Source of the DNA: a virus
IMG/VR virus record: IMGVR_UViG_3300006916_000059
Span: 1 to 54,234 of that record
Strand: one strand, 5' to 3'
DNA: 54,234 bases
In this document: in pieces, positions 7,253-15,621 of the stretch
Position numbering within the stretch: the stretch's first letter is position 1
Layout of the letters: every line of letters starts with the position of its first letter
The notes under the pieces: model-generated
What the model was told of the DNA's origin: nothing
Databases searched by the model: none
The model's input: the letters and a program-made list of their open reading frames with translations, nothing else
Made by a program: the position numbers and the translations under genes

Positions 7253-7936
7253 ATGTTTAGAGACGAAGAATTTAGAGCAGATATGATTGAGACGGAAAGT
7301 GACGCAGTTACCTTCTACTACGCTTGCGTAGTAGGTAATGGTATAGTGTGGCAGACAGACAGAGGCCTATACAAGACAGACGGAACGCCAGCCGTAGATT
7401 TACCCGATGGTAAAGAATTGGAGATGTTAAATGAAGGTAATAAAATCGCAAGAAAAGTCCTTGCAGATGCACAAGTTGATGCACAAGAAGTTATGGATAT
7501 GTGTGAAAGTATATTGGTATGTAATCTTGTTTTACAAACAAGTGCTGACCTTGAAGGTCTTCCTTCAAGGAGAATTAAGAATTATGCGAATGAAGGAGAT
7601 GAACAGAAGAAGTTGAGAAGAAACTCTCACCTGTGGCAGATTATGGAAAGCACATTACAAATCTGTGTGCCAGACTTCGTCTCCACAAACGGAGGTTTAG
7701 CCGTACCTAAAGGGTTCCACCCCGTCATAGACACTTATGTTGCTTCTTGTATAAGAAGAATCCCCGTAGAAACTGTAACTACTGAATATACAGAAGACCA
7801 AGATACCGTACTTTCAACTATATTTGAAGAGGGTAAGAGGTTAGCAGATGAAGGTAAAATCCAACCTCGTGATTGGATAGACCCCGACAGTGATGACAAC
7901 GATGACGACCCGTTTTCTTCGGGAATGTGGGCGTGA
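7253..7936 (+). CDS. Unknown acidic protein
   Basis: 227 residues, not recognised. The N-terminal half has a beta-rich segment (FYYACVVGNGIVWQTDRGLYKTDG), the middle is helical, and the C-terminus is a very acidic tail (DPDSDDNDDD). Such tails are common in proteins that mimic or compete with nucleic acid, but that is only a possibility here. ATG 7253 preferred over GTG 7244 because AGGAG lies 8 nt upstream of it. Confidence 0.7.
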   Translation: MFRDEEFRADMIETESDAVTFYYACVVGNGIVWQTDRGLYKTDGTPAVDLPDGKELEMLNEGNKIARKVLADAQVDAQEVMDMCESILVCNLVLQTSADLEGLPSRRIKNYANEGDEQKKLRRNSHLWQIMESTLQICVPDFVSTNGGLAVPKGFHPVIDTYVASCIRRIPVETVTTEYTEDQDTVLSTIFEEGKRLADEGKIQPRDWIDPDSDDNDDDPFSSGMWA

Positions 7937-8150
7937 TAACTTGTATCAACATGCAAATACCATACAGGCTCTACAAGAAGCCGTTGTTATGCTTGAGCAT
8001 ATGACTCAAGCGTATACTATGCTCGTTCCAGAGCAGACACATAATATGCTCACACGACTTAGAGTTTGGCGTAATATTTGCGACAAGGCTCTATTGGAAA
8101 TAGAGGCTAATGTTAGGAAAGACAAAATGAGAGGAGGAGTAACAAGATGA
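7890..8150 (+). CDS. Unknown helical protein, start uncertain
   Basis: Up to 86 residues, overlapping the preceding gene by 47 nt if the first ATG is used. A TTG at 7941 just after the previous stop is an alternative that would remove the overlap. The body is a long amphipathic helix (NTIQALQEAVVMLEHMTQAYTML). Not recognised. Confidence 0.5.
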   Translation: MMTTMTTRFLRECGRDNLYQHANTIQALQEAVVMLEHMTQAYTMLVPEQTHNMLTRLRVWRNICDKALLEIEANVRKDKMRGGVTR

Positions 8151-8599
8151 ATAGAGACACATATATGTTTATCAATGCTGACGGTGGCGTTGCTAAATTA
8201 ACAGAAGAAGAACCGACCTTAGAAGAGATGCAAGCCCATGTAGGAGGACTTATCGAATACGCAGTAGTCACCTCACAGAAGAAATTCGCAGTACCGAAAA
8301 AAGGAAAGGGTAAATGCCTTCTGACGAATGTCAAAGATGTTATTGTGAATGAAGAGGGGCTTTTGTTAGGTATGTCTCCTAACGCAGTAGCCACATTCGC
8401 CGCATGGGGATATGATATTACCAGCGAGCAACAGTTAGTAGGCCCCTGTATAATAGTTTGCGAAACTCCAAGTGAAGATTCAGAGGAAGTAGGTCTTGAG
8501 TGGATTGTTGAAAATATGATTCCTCAAAACATGCGTGATTTATTAGTACCACGAAACAACTATCACTATATGTCAGCAAACTACAGAGGTGATGAGTAG
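8147..8599 (+). CDS. DUF3846-like phage protein
   Basis: 150 residues. The stretch TLEEMQAHVGGLIEYAVV, then VIVNEEGLLLGMSPNAVAT and finally LVGPCIIV follows the order of conserved blocks in the DUF3846 family of small phage proteins, whose function is unknown. Clear GAGGAGG SD; the start overlaps the previous stop by ATGA. Family call is from memory of the pattern. Confidence 0.65.
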   Translation: MNRDTYMFINADGGVAKLTEEEPTLEEMQAHVGGLIEYAVVTSQKKFAVPKKGKGKCLLTNVKDVIVNEEGLLLGMSPNAVATFAAWGYDITSEQQLVGPCIIVCETPSEDSEEVGLEWIVENMIPQNMRDLLVPRNNYHYMSANYRGDE

Positions 8600-8871
8600 T
8601 GACTTCAATAGTGTGTATGGTATGTGGGGAGATTGCTCAAAACAAGTCCTCGAAGTATAGTAGGTATAACCTGCGGGATATTGTATGCGTTAAATGTTCT
8701 TATGCGGAGAAGATGCTCGACATTCGTAGTTATTGTGTGAATGCCGAAGGCAAGACTCCCGAACAGTGTAATATAGAAGAAACAGATTGGCGAAGTAAAG
8801 TTTTAGCAACGAGACAGAACACTGATAAATTTCTTATAAAGCAAGATATTAAAAAGGAGAAGCCCCTATAG
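8599..8871 (+). CDS. Zinc-ribbon protein with GTG start
   Basis: 90 residues. CMVC near residue 6 and CVKC near residue 30 form a compact four-cysteine site. The GTG start overlaps the TAG of the preceding gene and has only a weak SD. The last codons run into the GGAGAAGCCCCTATA element that precedes the next gene. Confidence 0.6.
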   Translation: MTSIVCMVCGEIAQNKSSKYSRYNLRDIVCVKCSYAEKMLDIRSYCVNAEGKTPEQCNIEETDWRSKVLATRQNTDKFLIKQDIKKEKPL

Positions 8872-8872
8872 G
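8847..8872 (+). promoter_or_regulatory. Promoter-like element AGGAGAAGCCCCTATA
   Basis: TATTAAAAAGGAGAAGCCCC followed by TATAGG lies across the end of the preceding zinc-ribbon gene. It shares 15-16 bases with the element at 7211-7227 and the CCCCTATAAGG part with the one at 3703. Its end gives the SD of the gene at 8884. Confidence 0.5.
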
Positions 8873-8883
8873 AAGTGAGAAAC

Positions 8884-9075
8884 ATGGAATGCAGTATATG
8901 TAATGGAGAGATTGAGAAGAAATACACGACTAACCTTGAGGGTGAGCGTGTAATGTATTGGGATGGCGGTCATAACGCACAGCCCATAAATGACGGAAGG
9001 TGTTGTGATGCCTGTAACGAAGTAGTCGTAGCAGTAAGAATCGCAAAAATGTTTGGTAGGAGGAAAGCAGAATGA
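8884..9075 (+). CDS. Zinc-finger protein
   Basis: 63 residues. CSIC near residue 3 and CCDAC near residue 40 with a histidine between them; an N-terminal MECSICNGEIEKKY is typical of small phage zinc proteins. ATG 8884 is chosen over GTG 8875 because GGAAGTGA lies ahead of it. Function unknown. Confidence 0.65.
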   Translation: MECSICNGEIEKKYTTNLEGERVMYWDGGHNAQPINDGRCCDACNEVVVAVRIAKMFGRRKAE

Positions 9076-9281
9076 CAGAAGTAAAACAGAAGTTAGAAGA
9101 ATTAGCAGAAGAATATAACGACTTAGAGCAATTGCTTAGAGACGCAGAGGTGGCGGAAACACTTGTTGACGCTCTCACAAGCGAGTTAGGAGACAGACAC
9201 GGTTGGTTAAGTGAAATCGTGTATTATCTGCGTATGGAAATCGAAGAGAAGATGCAAGAGATAGAGGGTAGATTAGAATGA
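9072..9281 (+). CDS. Coiled-coil protein
   Basis: 69 residues, essentially one or two long helices with heptad-like Leu spacing (VKQKLEELAEEYNDLEQLLRDAEVAETLVDAL...). No zinc or membrane motif. Overlaps neighbours by 4 nt at both ends. Likely an oligomerising small early protein; not recognised. Confidence 0.65.
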   Translation: MTEVKQKLEELAEEYNDLEQLLRDAEVAETLVDALTSELGDRHGWLSEIVYYLRMEIEEKMQEIEGRLE

Positions 9282-9814
9282 ACATATTCGTATTAGACGA
9301 GAACCCCTTCCATGCGGCTATCATGTATTGCGACAAGCATCTGCCTAAGATGGTAGTCGAATTGTACCAACAATTAGGCTCAAGTGTACGCAGACATGGT
9401 GCTACAGACGACATGATGCCAATAGCAAAAACATCCGGCAAGCCTCTGAAAGGCGGTTATCACAACCACCCTGCGACTCGCTGGGTGGGCGAAAGTCGTG
9501 ACAATTTCATATGGGCTTGCTATCATGCCTCTGCTTTAGCACAAGAGTATGCCAAAAGATTTGGTAAAACCCACGCTTGCGCTGATGGTATAGAGCATCT
9601 ATGGTCTCTGTCTTCTCTTATTCCCGAAGGGAAAATGACTCCCTTCGTTCAATGTATGCCGGATGAGTTTAAACACGAAGACGCAGTTGTGGCATACAGA
9701 GCATACTATCACAGCAAACATTTCGCAAAATGGCAAAAGGGTCGCCATGCGCCCTATTGGTGGAACGATGAGCAATACCTGTATGGTGTTAAGTATGAAG
9801 TGGGAGGTGCATAA
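9278..9814 (+). CDS. MNIFVLD-family phage protein (DNA-glycosylase-like annotation elsewhere)
   Basis: 178 residues. The opening MNIFVLDENPFHAA, then YCDKHLPKMVVELYQ, HNHPATRW, NFIWACYHASALAQEY, TPFVQCMPDEF and VAYRAYYHSK are the conserved blocks of a family widespread in marine phages, sometimes annotated as pyrimidine-dimer DNA glycosylase. The conserved His/Arg/Asp residues suggest an enzyme, but the repair activity is not established to my knowledge. Start overlaps the previous stop by ATGA. Confidence 0.7.
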   Translation: MNIFVLDENPFHAAIMYCDKHLPKMVVELYQQLGSSVRRHGATDDMMPIAKTSGKPLKGGYHNHPATRWVGESRDNFIWACYHASALAQEYAKRFGKTHACADGIEHLWSLSSLIPEGKMTPFVQCMPDEFKHEDAVVAYRAYYHSKHFAKWQKGRHAPYWWNDEQYLYGVKYEVGGA

Positions 9815-9846
9815 ATACAATATACTCATTAGAGTATGTTGTTAGT

Positions 9847-10623
9847 ATGCAGACAATAAGACTTCATGGCGAATGGTTGATATGTCCTCTCGAAGAAATC
9901 AAAGTCATAGACTTTCAGTGTTGGAGAAAGAATGGTCGCAACAAGCGAAAATTCTCACCCTACCTGCATCTGCAAGTAGGTTCACACCATGTAGTGTTTG
10001 ATGGCTATGATTCCGTATGGTCGTTTTTAGATACGATACAACCTAATATGTATCGCACTATCGTAAACTCGGCTATGAAGGGGGATATTAAAGAAATTCC
10101 TTTCTTTAAATATGAATTAGACGCTCTGATAGAAGAATCGCATTTGGAGTTGATTACGATTACAATCGCCTCTGATAGGATTCTAATCCCAAATTCTACT
10201 AAATCTCTTGAATGCTATCTTGTTAAGGATATTGTTGCGAATGAAATAATCGAAAATGATATTTCAAAACACAACTTTGTTGTAAAGACCTATACTCCTT
10301 ACAGGTCTAAACATGGTCTTGAGTATGTGCCTACGGAGATATACGGTTCTCACCCACAATATGCTATGCTTATCCATGCGGATAATACATACATCACACA
10401 GAGCCTCGTATACAATCCAGATGGCGCAGACTTCAGACCCGTTAGGACACACGCTTCAGACGACATAAGTTTTGCTAAAGAGATTTTAAACGATATGATA
10501 TTCAGAATGACTGAATACGAATATCCGCAAAACGATTTAGATAACAAAGACTCTATCGGTATGCGTTACATAGAAAGGGATTCTATCGAACATGAAAGAT
10601 TTATTTTTGCTCTGCAAAATTAA
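9847..10623 (+). CDS. Unknown 258-residue protein
   Basis: Not recognised. Alpha/beta protein without cysteine clusters or membrane segments. A short gap (9815-9846) ahead of it has ATAAATACAATATA, a possible TATA box, and a small hairpin ATACTC-ATTA-GAGTAT; there is no SD, so the message may be leaderless. Last gene before the 235-bp intergenic region. Confidence 0.7.
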   Translation: MQTIRLHGEWLICPLEEIKVIDFQCWRKNGRNKRKFSPYLHLQVGSHHVVFDGYDSVWSFLDTIQPNMYRTIVNSAMKGDIKEIPFFKYELDALIEESHLELITITIASDRILIPNSTKSLECYLVKDIVANEIIENDISKHNFVVKTYTPYRSKHGLEYVPTEIYGSHPQYAMLIHADNTYITQSLVYNPDGADFRPVRTHASDDISFAKEILNDMIFRMTEYEYPQNDLDNKDSIGMRYIERDSIEHERFIFALQN

Positions 10624-10858
10624 TTCAGAAAGAATTAATCGCATTCAGTGATGCGTTTTCGGTTTATTTTTTATTTTTTCTTAGATATATTTCTAAAAAG
10701 GGTTTTCTTTATTATTAGTAAATAATAAGGTTTTAACTCTTAGGAAATAAAAAAGAATAATCTGATTAGGCTCTAAGTGTTGCGTTTTATTTTTTCTGAA
10801 TTATTTCAGAGATTCCAAAACATTAGATTGATAAGGTCATAAGGGGGTATGTAGCAAC
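10617..10858. other. AT-rich intergenic region: terminator, hairpins, possible origin
   Basis: The largest gap between genes after the left end. It holds the stem TTAATTC-AGAAA-GAATTAA (10620-10638), then CGCAT-TCAGTG-ATGCG (10639-10654), T-tracts (10656-10680), a 7-bp AT stem around 10713-10732 and TCTGAA-TTAT-TTCAGA (10795-10810). The first hairpins plus T-tract fit a terminator; the composition and clustered stems could also suit a replication origin. A promoter-like element at 10828 follows. Confidence 0.5.
10828..10844 (+). promoter_or_regulatory. Promoter-like element TTGATAAGGTCATAAGG
   Basis: Same layout as the elements at 17930, 19891, 22321 and 26771: a TTRATAAGG core, then A/T-CAT and G-run. 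It begins 31 nt before ATG 10859, which would put transcription start at or next to the start codon if the core acts as the TATA box. Confidence 0.6.
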
Positions 10859-11665
10859 ATGGGAGAAATAGTAACAGTAAATGAAACGGACTTTATTTGG
10901 AGTAATGGTATACCTAAAGGTATCAAGCGAGCGATTCTATTCGATGCGGTAGGGTCAGACCACATACCCGCAGTAGTGGGTTCTTCGCTTGTAAAGAAGG
11001 TAGAACCTGTAGGTTACATGACTTCAAAACATATACCTTCATCCCCGCATACGATGTTAAGTTTCGGTTTTACAGGCTGGCCTATATATTACGGAAACGA
11101 TGAAGAGACTTTAGTAATTGAGATTCTAACACCCGCACACATAAGTACGGATAGTGGCGCACAGAAAAATGCGTGGCTTTTCAATTACCCACCGGCAAGA
11201 GATGTAGCAGTTATGCTTGATAACATAGGTTGCGAAACATTTTGCTTGCTGACTTCTGACGCTTTCGATGTAAGGAATGGAGAAGGTCTTGAGAAACCTG
11301 CGCTTGTAAAGGGTGAAGATATTGGTAACAAAGAGATTAGTAGAGACAGTCTCCAGACTCTATGGGGTTGGCTACCAGCATTCGTCTTCTCGCAAATAAA
11401 AGGTAAAGGTGCTTCGGTTCTGATTATACCTTCTCACGGACAGAAAATGGAGGTCACTCCATTCCAAGAAACTCATATCAATGCTACTATTGACATTCTC
11501 AAAAACTTAGGTTTCAAGATAGAAGGTTGTAAGAAAAGGGCGAAAGACATATATGCTAAGGCTTCTTCCGATACCGTAGAGGCGGCGAAAATGGCAGATG
11601 AGGTGATAACGAAAATGCTAAACAAAACGAGAGCGAGTAAGTATGAGGGGGGTATGTTCGGGTGA
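10859..11665 (+). CDS. Unknown alpha/beta protein
   Basis: 268 residues, not recognised. Alternating hydrophobic strands and helices (ILFDAVGSDHIPAVVGSS, SVLIIPSHGQKMEVTP), a Gly-rich segment HTMLSFGFTGWPIYYG and a basic helical C-terminus. No P-loop, zinc or membrane motif. Starts the operon that encodes the MCM-like ATPase, with a GTGA overlap, so it may work with it. Confidence 0.7.
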   Translation: MGEIVTVNETDFIWSNGIPKGIKRAILFDAVGSDHIPAVVGSSLVKKVEPVGYMTSKHIPSSPHTMLSFGFTGWPIYYGNDEETLVIEILTPAHISTDSGAQKNAWLFNYPPARDVAVMLDNIGCETFCLLTSDAFDVRNGEGLEKPALVKGEDIGNKEISRDSLQTLWGWLPAFVFSQIKGKGASVLIIPSHGQKMEVTPFQETHINATIDILKNLGFKIEGCKKRAKDIYAKASSDTVEAAKMADEVITKMLNKTRASKYEGGMFG

Positions 11666-12978
11666 ATATATTCGACAGGATGCTTGATTTCTGTAAAAGA
11701 AATCACATCATTGATGTAGATGACAAAGTACCAATCTTCCTATGTAGTATAGGCGGTCATTTGTTTAATACTGTAAACAAATGTAGTATGTGTGATTTCG
11801 CACCGAGAGAAGGAGACGGAGAAGATTCTCGGAGATTCGTTATTGAAGACTGTCCTCTTCGCCATACCAACTATCCTATCTACACACCCCGTTCTTCAAT
11901 AGCAGATACAAGAATCAACATTCTCATGCGTGGCGCAAAGGGTTCCGGTAAGAATGTTCTGATTGACTTATTCTGCGCTGAACATACAGGTGTGTTATGG
12001 AATCCCGAAGGATTCAGAGGTATTGGTTTTCGCACTATGATTGGCCCAAACTCTATCACAGAGGCGGGTATGTTCGGCTCTGTAAATGATGATGGTCAAA
12101 TCGTAGGGAGACCTCTCGCAAGAGAGACTTGCGGTGGTTTTCTCTGCTTTGAAGAGTTTTCATCTGTATCAGATGCAAACAAGAAAGACCATAGTATTGA
12201 CATGAAGAATCAATTGCTAACTTCGTTAGACTCTGGTCGTGTGAACAAAGGTATGCGTGATGGATGGGTGCGATACAATACTCGCTACACCGTATGGGGC
12301 GGAACACAACATGGTCGTATGGATTTGGAGTCTGGACTTGACCGTAGGTTTTTCATCATTGATATTAACATGGATGCTGAAAAGGAGGCTCTATACAAAG
12401 AAGCACAGAATAAACAAGCGAGTATGACGAGAGAAGAACGAGCGTATCTTGCAGGTGAGATTCTTGATTTACGGGCGTGGTTTATTGACAGGCAGTTATC
12501 AGTGACCCTCAATCCCCCTACGGGAGTTATGTTTAGCAAAGAGTTTGAAGATTGGGTTATGAAAGAATCGGTTCGTTCTTTCGAGTCTGATTTGTTTCGC
12601 AGATTAGCAATAGGTTATCACATGATGCGTGATGAAGAATGGAAAGGTGGTATCTTGCAGGTAGAGATGGATGATGCTCTACTCGAATTGTTAGAATCAT
12701 CTTTAAAGATGAGGCGAGATGTTATGGATGAAGACATTCGTCTTATCAAGACTACCTTCTGGGATAAAGATGTGCCACGAAGCACTTTAATAAAAGATGT
12801 TGCTAAACTAATCACAGACCATGATTACCAATCCGCTAAGAGGTGGATTGATGATACCTTGAAAGGTCAAGCATGGTTTACAGAATTTAGTCCTCGTACA
12901 GAGGGTAGGGGTAGAAGAGGCATTGTGTGTAGGTTTGGTCTGCCAGACGAGGGCGAGAATATGAAATGGGGTGTATGA
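11662..12978 (+). CDS. MCM-like AAA+ ATPase, candidate replicative helicase
   Basis: 438 residues. The N-terminal part has C-x2-C...C-x3-H (about residues 40-70), like the zinc site of MCM N-domains. The ATPase has Walker A GAKGSGKN near residue 91, Walker B FLCFEEF near 159 and an arginine-finger-like LDRRFF near 226; the C-terminal ~120 residues look like a winged helix. These follow the MCM order (GxxGxxKS, CIDEF, SRFD), with a divergent E-E Walker B. It is shorter than cellular MCMs (about 650). The GTG start overlaps the previous stop. A MoxR-like remodeller is the alternative. Confidence 0.65.
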   Translation: MNIFDRMLDFCKRNHIIDVDDKVPIFLCSIGGHLFNTVNKCSMCDFAPREGDGEDSRRFVIEDCPLRHTNYPIYTPRSSIADTRINILMRGAKGSGKNVLIDLFCAEHTGVLWNPEGFRGIGFRTMIGPNSITEAGMFGSVNDDGQIVGRPLARETCGGFLCFEEFSSVSDANKKDHSIDMKNQLLTSLDSGRVNKGMRDGWVRYNTRYTVWGGTQHGRMDLESGLDRRFFIIDINMDAEKEALYKEAQNKQASMTREERAYLAGEILDLRAWFIDRQLSVTLNPPTGVMFSKEFEDWVMKESVRSFESDLFRRLAIGYHMMRDEEWKGGILQVEMDDALLELLESSLKMRRDVMDEDIRLIKTTFWDKDVPRSTLIKDVAKLITDHDYQSAKRWIDDTLKGQAWFTEFSPRTEGRGRRGIVCRFGLPDEGENMKWGV

Positions 12979-12979
12979 T

Positions 12980-13270
12980 ATGGGAAAAAGAAAACCGAGA
13001 AGAGAAGCGAGATTTGCGAATTGGAGAGATGCTTGTTACAAGTTTCTGCTTGAAGATGAAGGCGAGTATAATACAAACGAATTGACGCAGAGGGTTCTGA
13101 CGGCAGATGGTAGGGTGTGGAAAAACTCACCTTCTGTGCGAGAAATCTGCCAAGTCCTCAAATACGACAGTAGGTTCGAGTATGTCGGCAATACGCAGAG
13201 TAAAAGCGTATTAGGCGGTAAATACATGAGTGCTACATTCAGAGCAAGGAGGTCGAAAGATGGTCTTTGA
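12980..13270 (+). CDS. Winged-helix-like small protein
   Basis: 96 residues, basic. The order helix (WRDACYKFLLEDEGEYNTNELTQRV), recognition-like helix (SPSVREICQVLKYDSRF) and hairpin (FEYVGNTQSK) fits a winged helix-turn-helix. It resembles the next gene in size, layout and motif order (DACYKFL/NACFDYI, QVLKYDSRF/QVLKRDKRF), so the two are probably tandem paralogues. ATG 12980 chosen because GTG 12971 overlaps the previous gene. Confidence 0.65.
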   Translation: MGKRKPRREARFANWRDACYKFLLEDEGEYNTNELTQRVLTADGRVWKNSPSVREICQVLKYDSRFEYVGNTQSKSVLGGKYMSATFRARRSKDGL

Positions 13271-13523
13271 AGCGAAAAAATATAAGGTGTTTAGAAACGC
13301 TTGCTTTGATTATATATCTCAAAGTGGCCCCTCTACCACACAAGAGTTGATGTATAATCTTACAGGTAAAGTCAACCCAAGACATATGCCACAGAGTAAT
13401 AACTCTGCGGGGCAGGTTCTGAAAAGAGATAAGAGGTTTTCAAAAATTGAAGGTAAGTCGTACTATCTTACTTCCGGACAAAATGCTAATGCTTTGTATT
13501 GGGGGATAGCAGATGAAAAGTAA
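13260..13523 (+). CDS. Winged-helix-like small protein, paralogue of the preceding
   Basis: 87 residues. FRNACFDYISQSGPSTTQELMYNL and then SAGQVLKRDKRFSKIEGKSYYL follow the same helix-helix-hairpin order as the gene before it. AAGGAGG ten nt before ATG 13260 gives a strong SD; the upstream in-frame ATG 13230 is not used. Likely a DNA-binding regulator or initiator accessory protein. Confidence 0.65.
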   Translation: MVFEAKKYKVFRNACFDYISQSGPSTTQELMYNLTGKVNPRHMPQSNNSAGQVLKRDKRFSKIEGKSYYLTSGQNANALYWGIADEK

Positions 13524-14136
13524 GTGGTTAATAGAAAATAGAATCGCAGATTCTGACGACCATAAAGAAATTGAGGTTCTTAGGTGGGTTCTCGAATCCC
13601 CCGAATGTCCTTTATGCAATCACCCGCAAGTGAAGGATTTAGAGATTCAGATACACAATGGCAACATGACTACTTCTTATTTAGAAGTGAAGAATGGTTG
13701 GGAGACAGGTATTGTTGAAGAACATATGAAAGAACATATGACCTTTGACCCTTCGGAAGCGAAGGAGGTAGAGGAGACTCGCAAAGAAGCAATCACTACT
13801 TTGGATATGGCGGAAGATGTATTCGGTAGAATAAATTCTTGGCTTGATGAATGGGAGGCGAAGAAAGATGAAGAGGGTATAGACGGTGAGTGGCTTGCTA
13901 ATGCTACTCGACTTATCGGACAGGCTAACTCTTCCCTTAAGTTGATTGGCACTTTGAAAAAGGAGATAGGGGTTGATTCGCAGTTATTACTTGCCAGCCA
14001 GCAAGTCAACGGTGTCATGGGCATACTCGTTGATGTTCTGCGAGCAGAGCCTCATTTGCTAAATCAGATTGAATTGCGTGTTGCGGCTCTTAAGACTCCG
14101 ACATACATACAAGAAGGAGAATGGGAGGAAGTCTGA
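13513..14136 (+). CDS. Zinc/helical protein, possible small terminase-like DNA binder
   Basis: 207 residues. An N-terminal CPLC motif (about residue 33) followed by HPQVKDLEIQIHNG...EEHMKEHM resembles the helix-turn-helix region of phage proteins that recognise DNA, including some small terminase subunits. The rest is long helices able to oligomerise. No terminase large subunit or portal is near, so the packaging role is only one possibility. Confidence 0.5.
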   Translation: MKSKWLIENRIADSDDHKEIEVLRWVLESPECPLCNHPQVKDLEIQIHNGNMTTSYLEVKNGWETGIVEEHMKEHMTFDPSEAKEVEETRKEAITTLDMAEDVFGRINSWLDEWEAKKDEEGIDGEWLANATRLIGQANSSLKLIGTLKKEIGVDSQLLLASQQVNGVMGILVDVLRAEPHLLNQIELRVAALKTPTYIQEGEWEEV

Positions 14137-14306
14137 TGGGTATATCATACAATGGTGGTAGGGGTTCTTTGGGCTACAGTATCAGACCCAGAGGTGTGCG
14201 AAAGTGCAATACATGTGGTTTTACTACAGAGGCGAGATACAATACCCACCATAAGTATATATGTGGTCGCAAGGTGTATTGTGGATATATGAGGTTGGTG
14301 AGATGA
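14136..14306 (+). CDS. Small zinc-finger protein
   Basis: 56 residues, basic, with CNTCG near residue 24, then HH and a C...C (CGRKVYC) later, a probable C2-H/C-type zinc finger. Start 14136 overlaps the previous stop (TGATG). Lies directly ahead of the methyltransferase and overlaps it by 4 nt; it may be a partner, but nothing shows that. Confidence 0.6.
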   Translation: MGISYNGGRGSLGYSIRPRGVRKCNTCGFTTEARYNTHHKYICGRKVYCGYMRLVR

Positions 14307-15448
14307 AGATTAGAAATGTATTAGCGTTATTTGACGGCATTTCATGTGGCCGTGTTGCTCTGGAAAGAGCAGGTATAGAGTTTGATACCTACTACGCATC
14401 CGAAATAGACAAGTATGCGATTAAGATAGCACAGAAGAATTATCCCGATACTGTTCAACTCGGTGATGTTAAGAATTGGGGTGAGTGGGATTTAGAGGAT
14501 ATTGATTTGGTTATTGGTGGTTCGCCGTGTCAAGGATTTTCCTTTGCTGGCAGACAACTCAATTTTGATGACCCTCGAAGTAAACTATTCTTTGAGTTTG
14601 TAGATGTTATTAATCACTTCAAACCGAAGTATTTCTTACTTGAAAATGTGATGATGAAACAAGAGTTTCAAGATATTATATCGCAACACTTAGATGTTTT
14701 ACCAATCGAAATCAATAGTAACCTCGTATCGGCACAGAATCGCAGAAGGTTATATTGGACTAACATACCTAACATTAAAAAGCCCCAAGACAAAGGTATT
14801 CTGCTAAAGGACATTCTCGAAGATGGTTGGGTTGACAGAGATAAATCTCATTGTGTAGATGCTAATTACTTTAAGGGAGGGAATCTTAAATCTTACTTCG
14901 AGAAACATAGAAGGCAACTCGTGTTTAGTAGTGATGGTCTGTGTCATGTAGGAGATGCTGATTTGAAAGGTCATGATTCGATTAAGAGAGTTTATCATCC
15001 CGAAGGAAAAGCACCTTCTCTAACTACTATGCAGGGAGGACATAGAGAACCGAAAGTCCTGATTGCTAATCCCGCAAAGATAGTGGGAAGGAAGATTAAC
15101 GCACAAGGAGTGAGAGAAGATTACAATAAAGACATTGAGACTGTTCAATATTTAGAGGTCACGACCTCCGAAAAAAGTAATTGTCTGACTACGCTATCGA
15201 AGGATTCTTTAATTTCTTCTTTGGAGGAGGGTAAATACCCAGAGGCTTACAAAACTTTGCGAGAGACAATAGATTGGAGAAAATTAACTCCCATAGAATG
15301 TGAGAGATTGCAGACATTACCGGATAACTACACCGAATGTGTTAGTAATACGCAGAGATACAAGACTCTTGGTAATGGTTGGACTGTTGATGTTATCTCG
15401 CATATATTTGCTAATATAGGACAGGGAAATAAGGAGGAATGGTTATGA
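14303..15448 (+). CDS. C5-cytosine DNA methyltransferase
   Basis: 381 residues if started at 14303 (the upstream start at 14261 would run through the previous gene). Motif I is LFDGISCGRVALERAG, motif IV GGSPCQGFSFAG (catalytic Cys near residue 75), motif VI FLLENV near 113, motif VIII RRRLYWTNI near 152 and motif X LGNGWTVDV near the end. All catalytic motifs are intact, so it should methylate cytosine at C5 in a specific target. The target-recognition region (about 180-310) gives no hint of specificity. No restriction enzyme is adjacent, so it is an orphan, probably self-protecting viral DNA. Confidence 0.93.
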   Translation: MKIRNVLALFDGISCGRVALERAGIEFDTYYASEIDKYAIKIAQKNYPDTVQLGDVKNWGEWDLEDIDLVIGGSPCQGFSFAGRQLNFDDPRSKLFFEFVDVINHFKPKYFLLENVMMKQEFQDIISQHLDVLPIEINSNLVSAQNRRRLYWTNIPNIKKPQDKGILLKDILEDGWVDRDKSHCVDANYFKGGNLKSYFEKHRRQLVFSSDGLCHVGDADLKGHDSIKRVYHPEGKAPSLTTMQGGHREPKVLIANPAKIVGRKINAQGVREDYNKDIETVQYLEVTTSEKSNCLTTLSKDSLISSLEEGKYPEAYKTLRETIDWRKLTPIECERLQTLPDNYTECVSNTQRYKTLGNGWTVDVISHIFANIGQGNKEEWL

Positions 15449-15621
15449 AATACGGACAGAAATATATTGGGAGTAGAAACTTCCATAGTGCTAAGTTGAC
15501 AAGATATTGTAAGAAATGCAATCGCCATGTATGTCTGTCTAAATTTACAGTTAAATCCAATAAAAAGCAATTGCACTGTGATTACTGTCTGGGGGTAGCC
15601 GTATGGCAAGAAGATGTTTGA
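15445..15621 (+). CDS. Small zinc-ribbon protein
   Basis: 58 residues. CKKC near residue 23 and CDYC near residue 46 define a four-cysteine ribbon in a strongly basic chain, which suits nucleic-acid binding. The ATG overlaps the methyltransferase stop (ATGA) with GGAGGA upstream. Confidence 0.65.
   Translation: MKYGQKYIGSRNFHSAKLTRYCKKCNRHVCLSKFTVKSNKKQLHCDYCLGVAVWQEDV

Noticed and set aside
13513-14136. Firm call as small terminase subunit
   Set aside because: Only a loose zinc/HTH pattern supports it and it is far from the structural genes; kept as a possibility.
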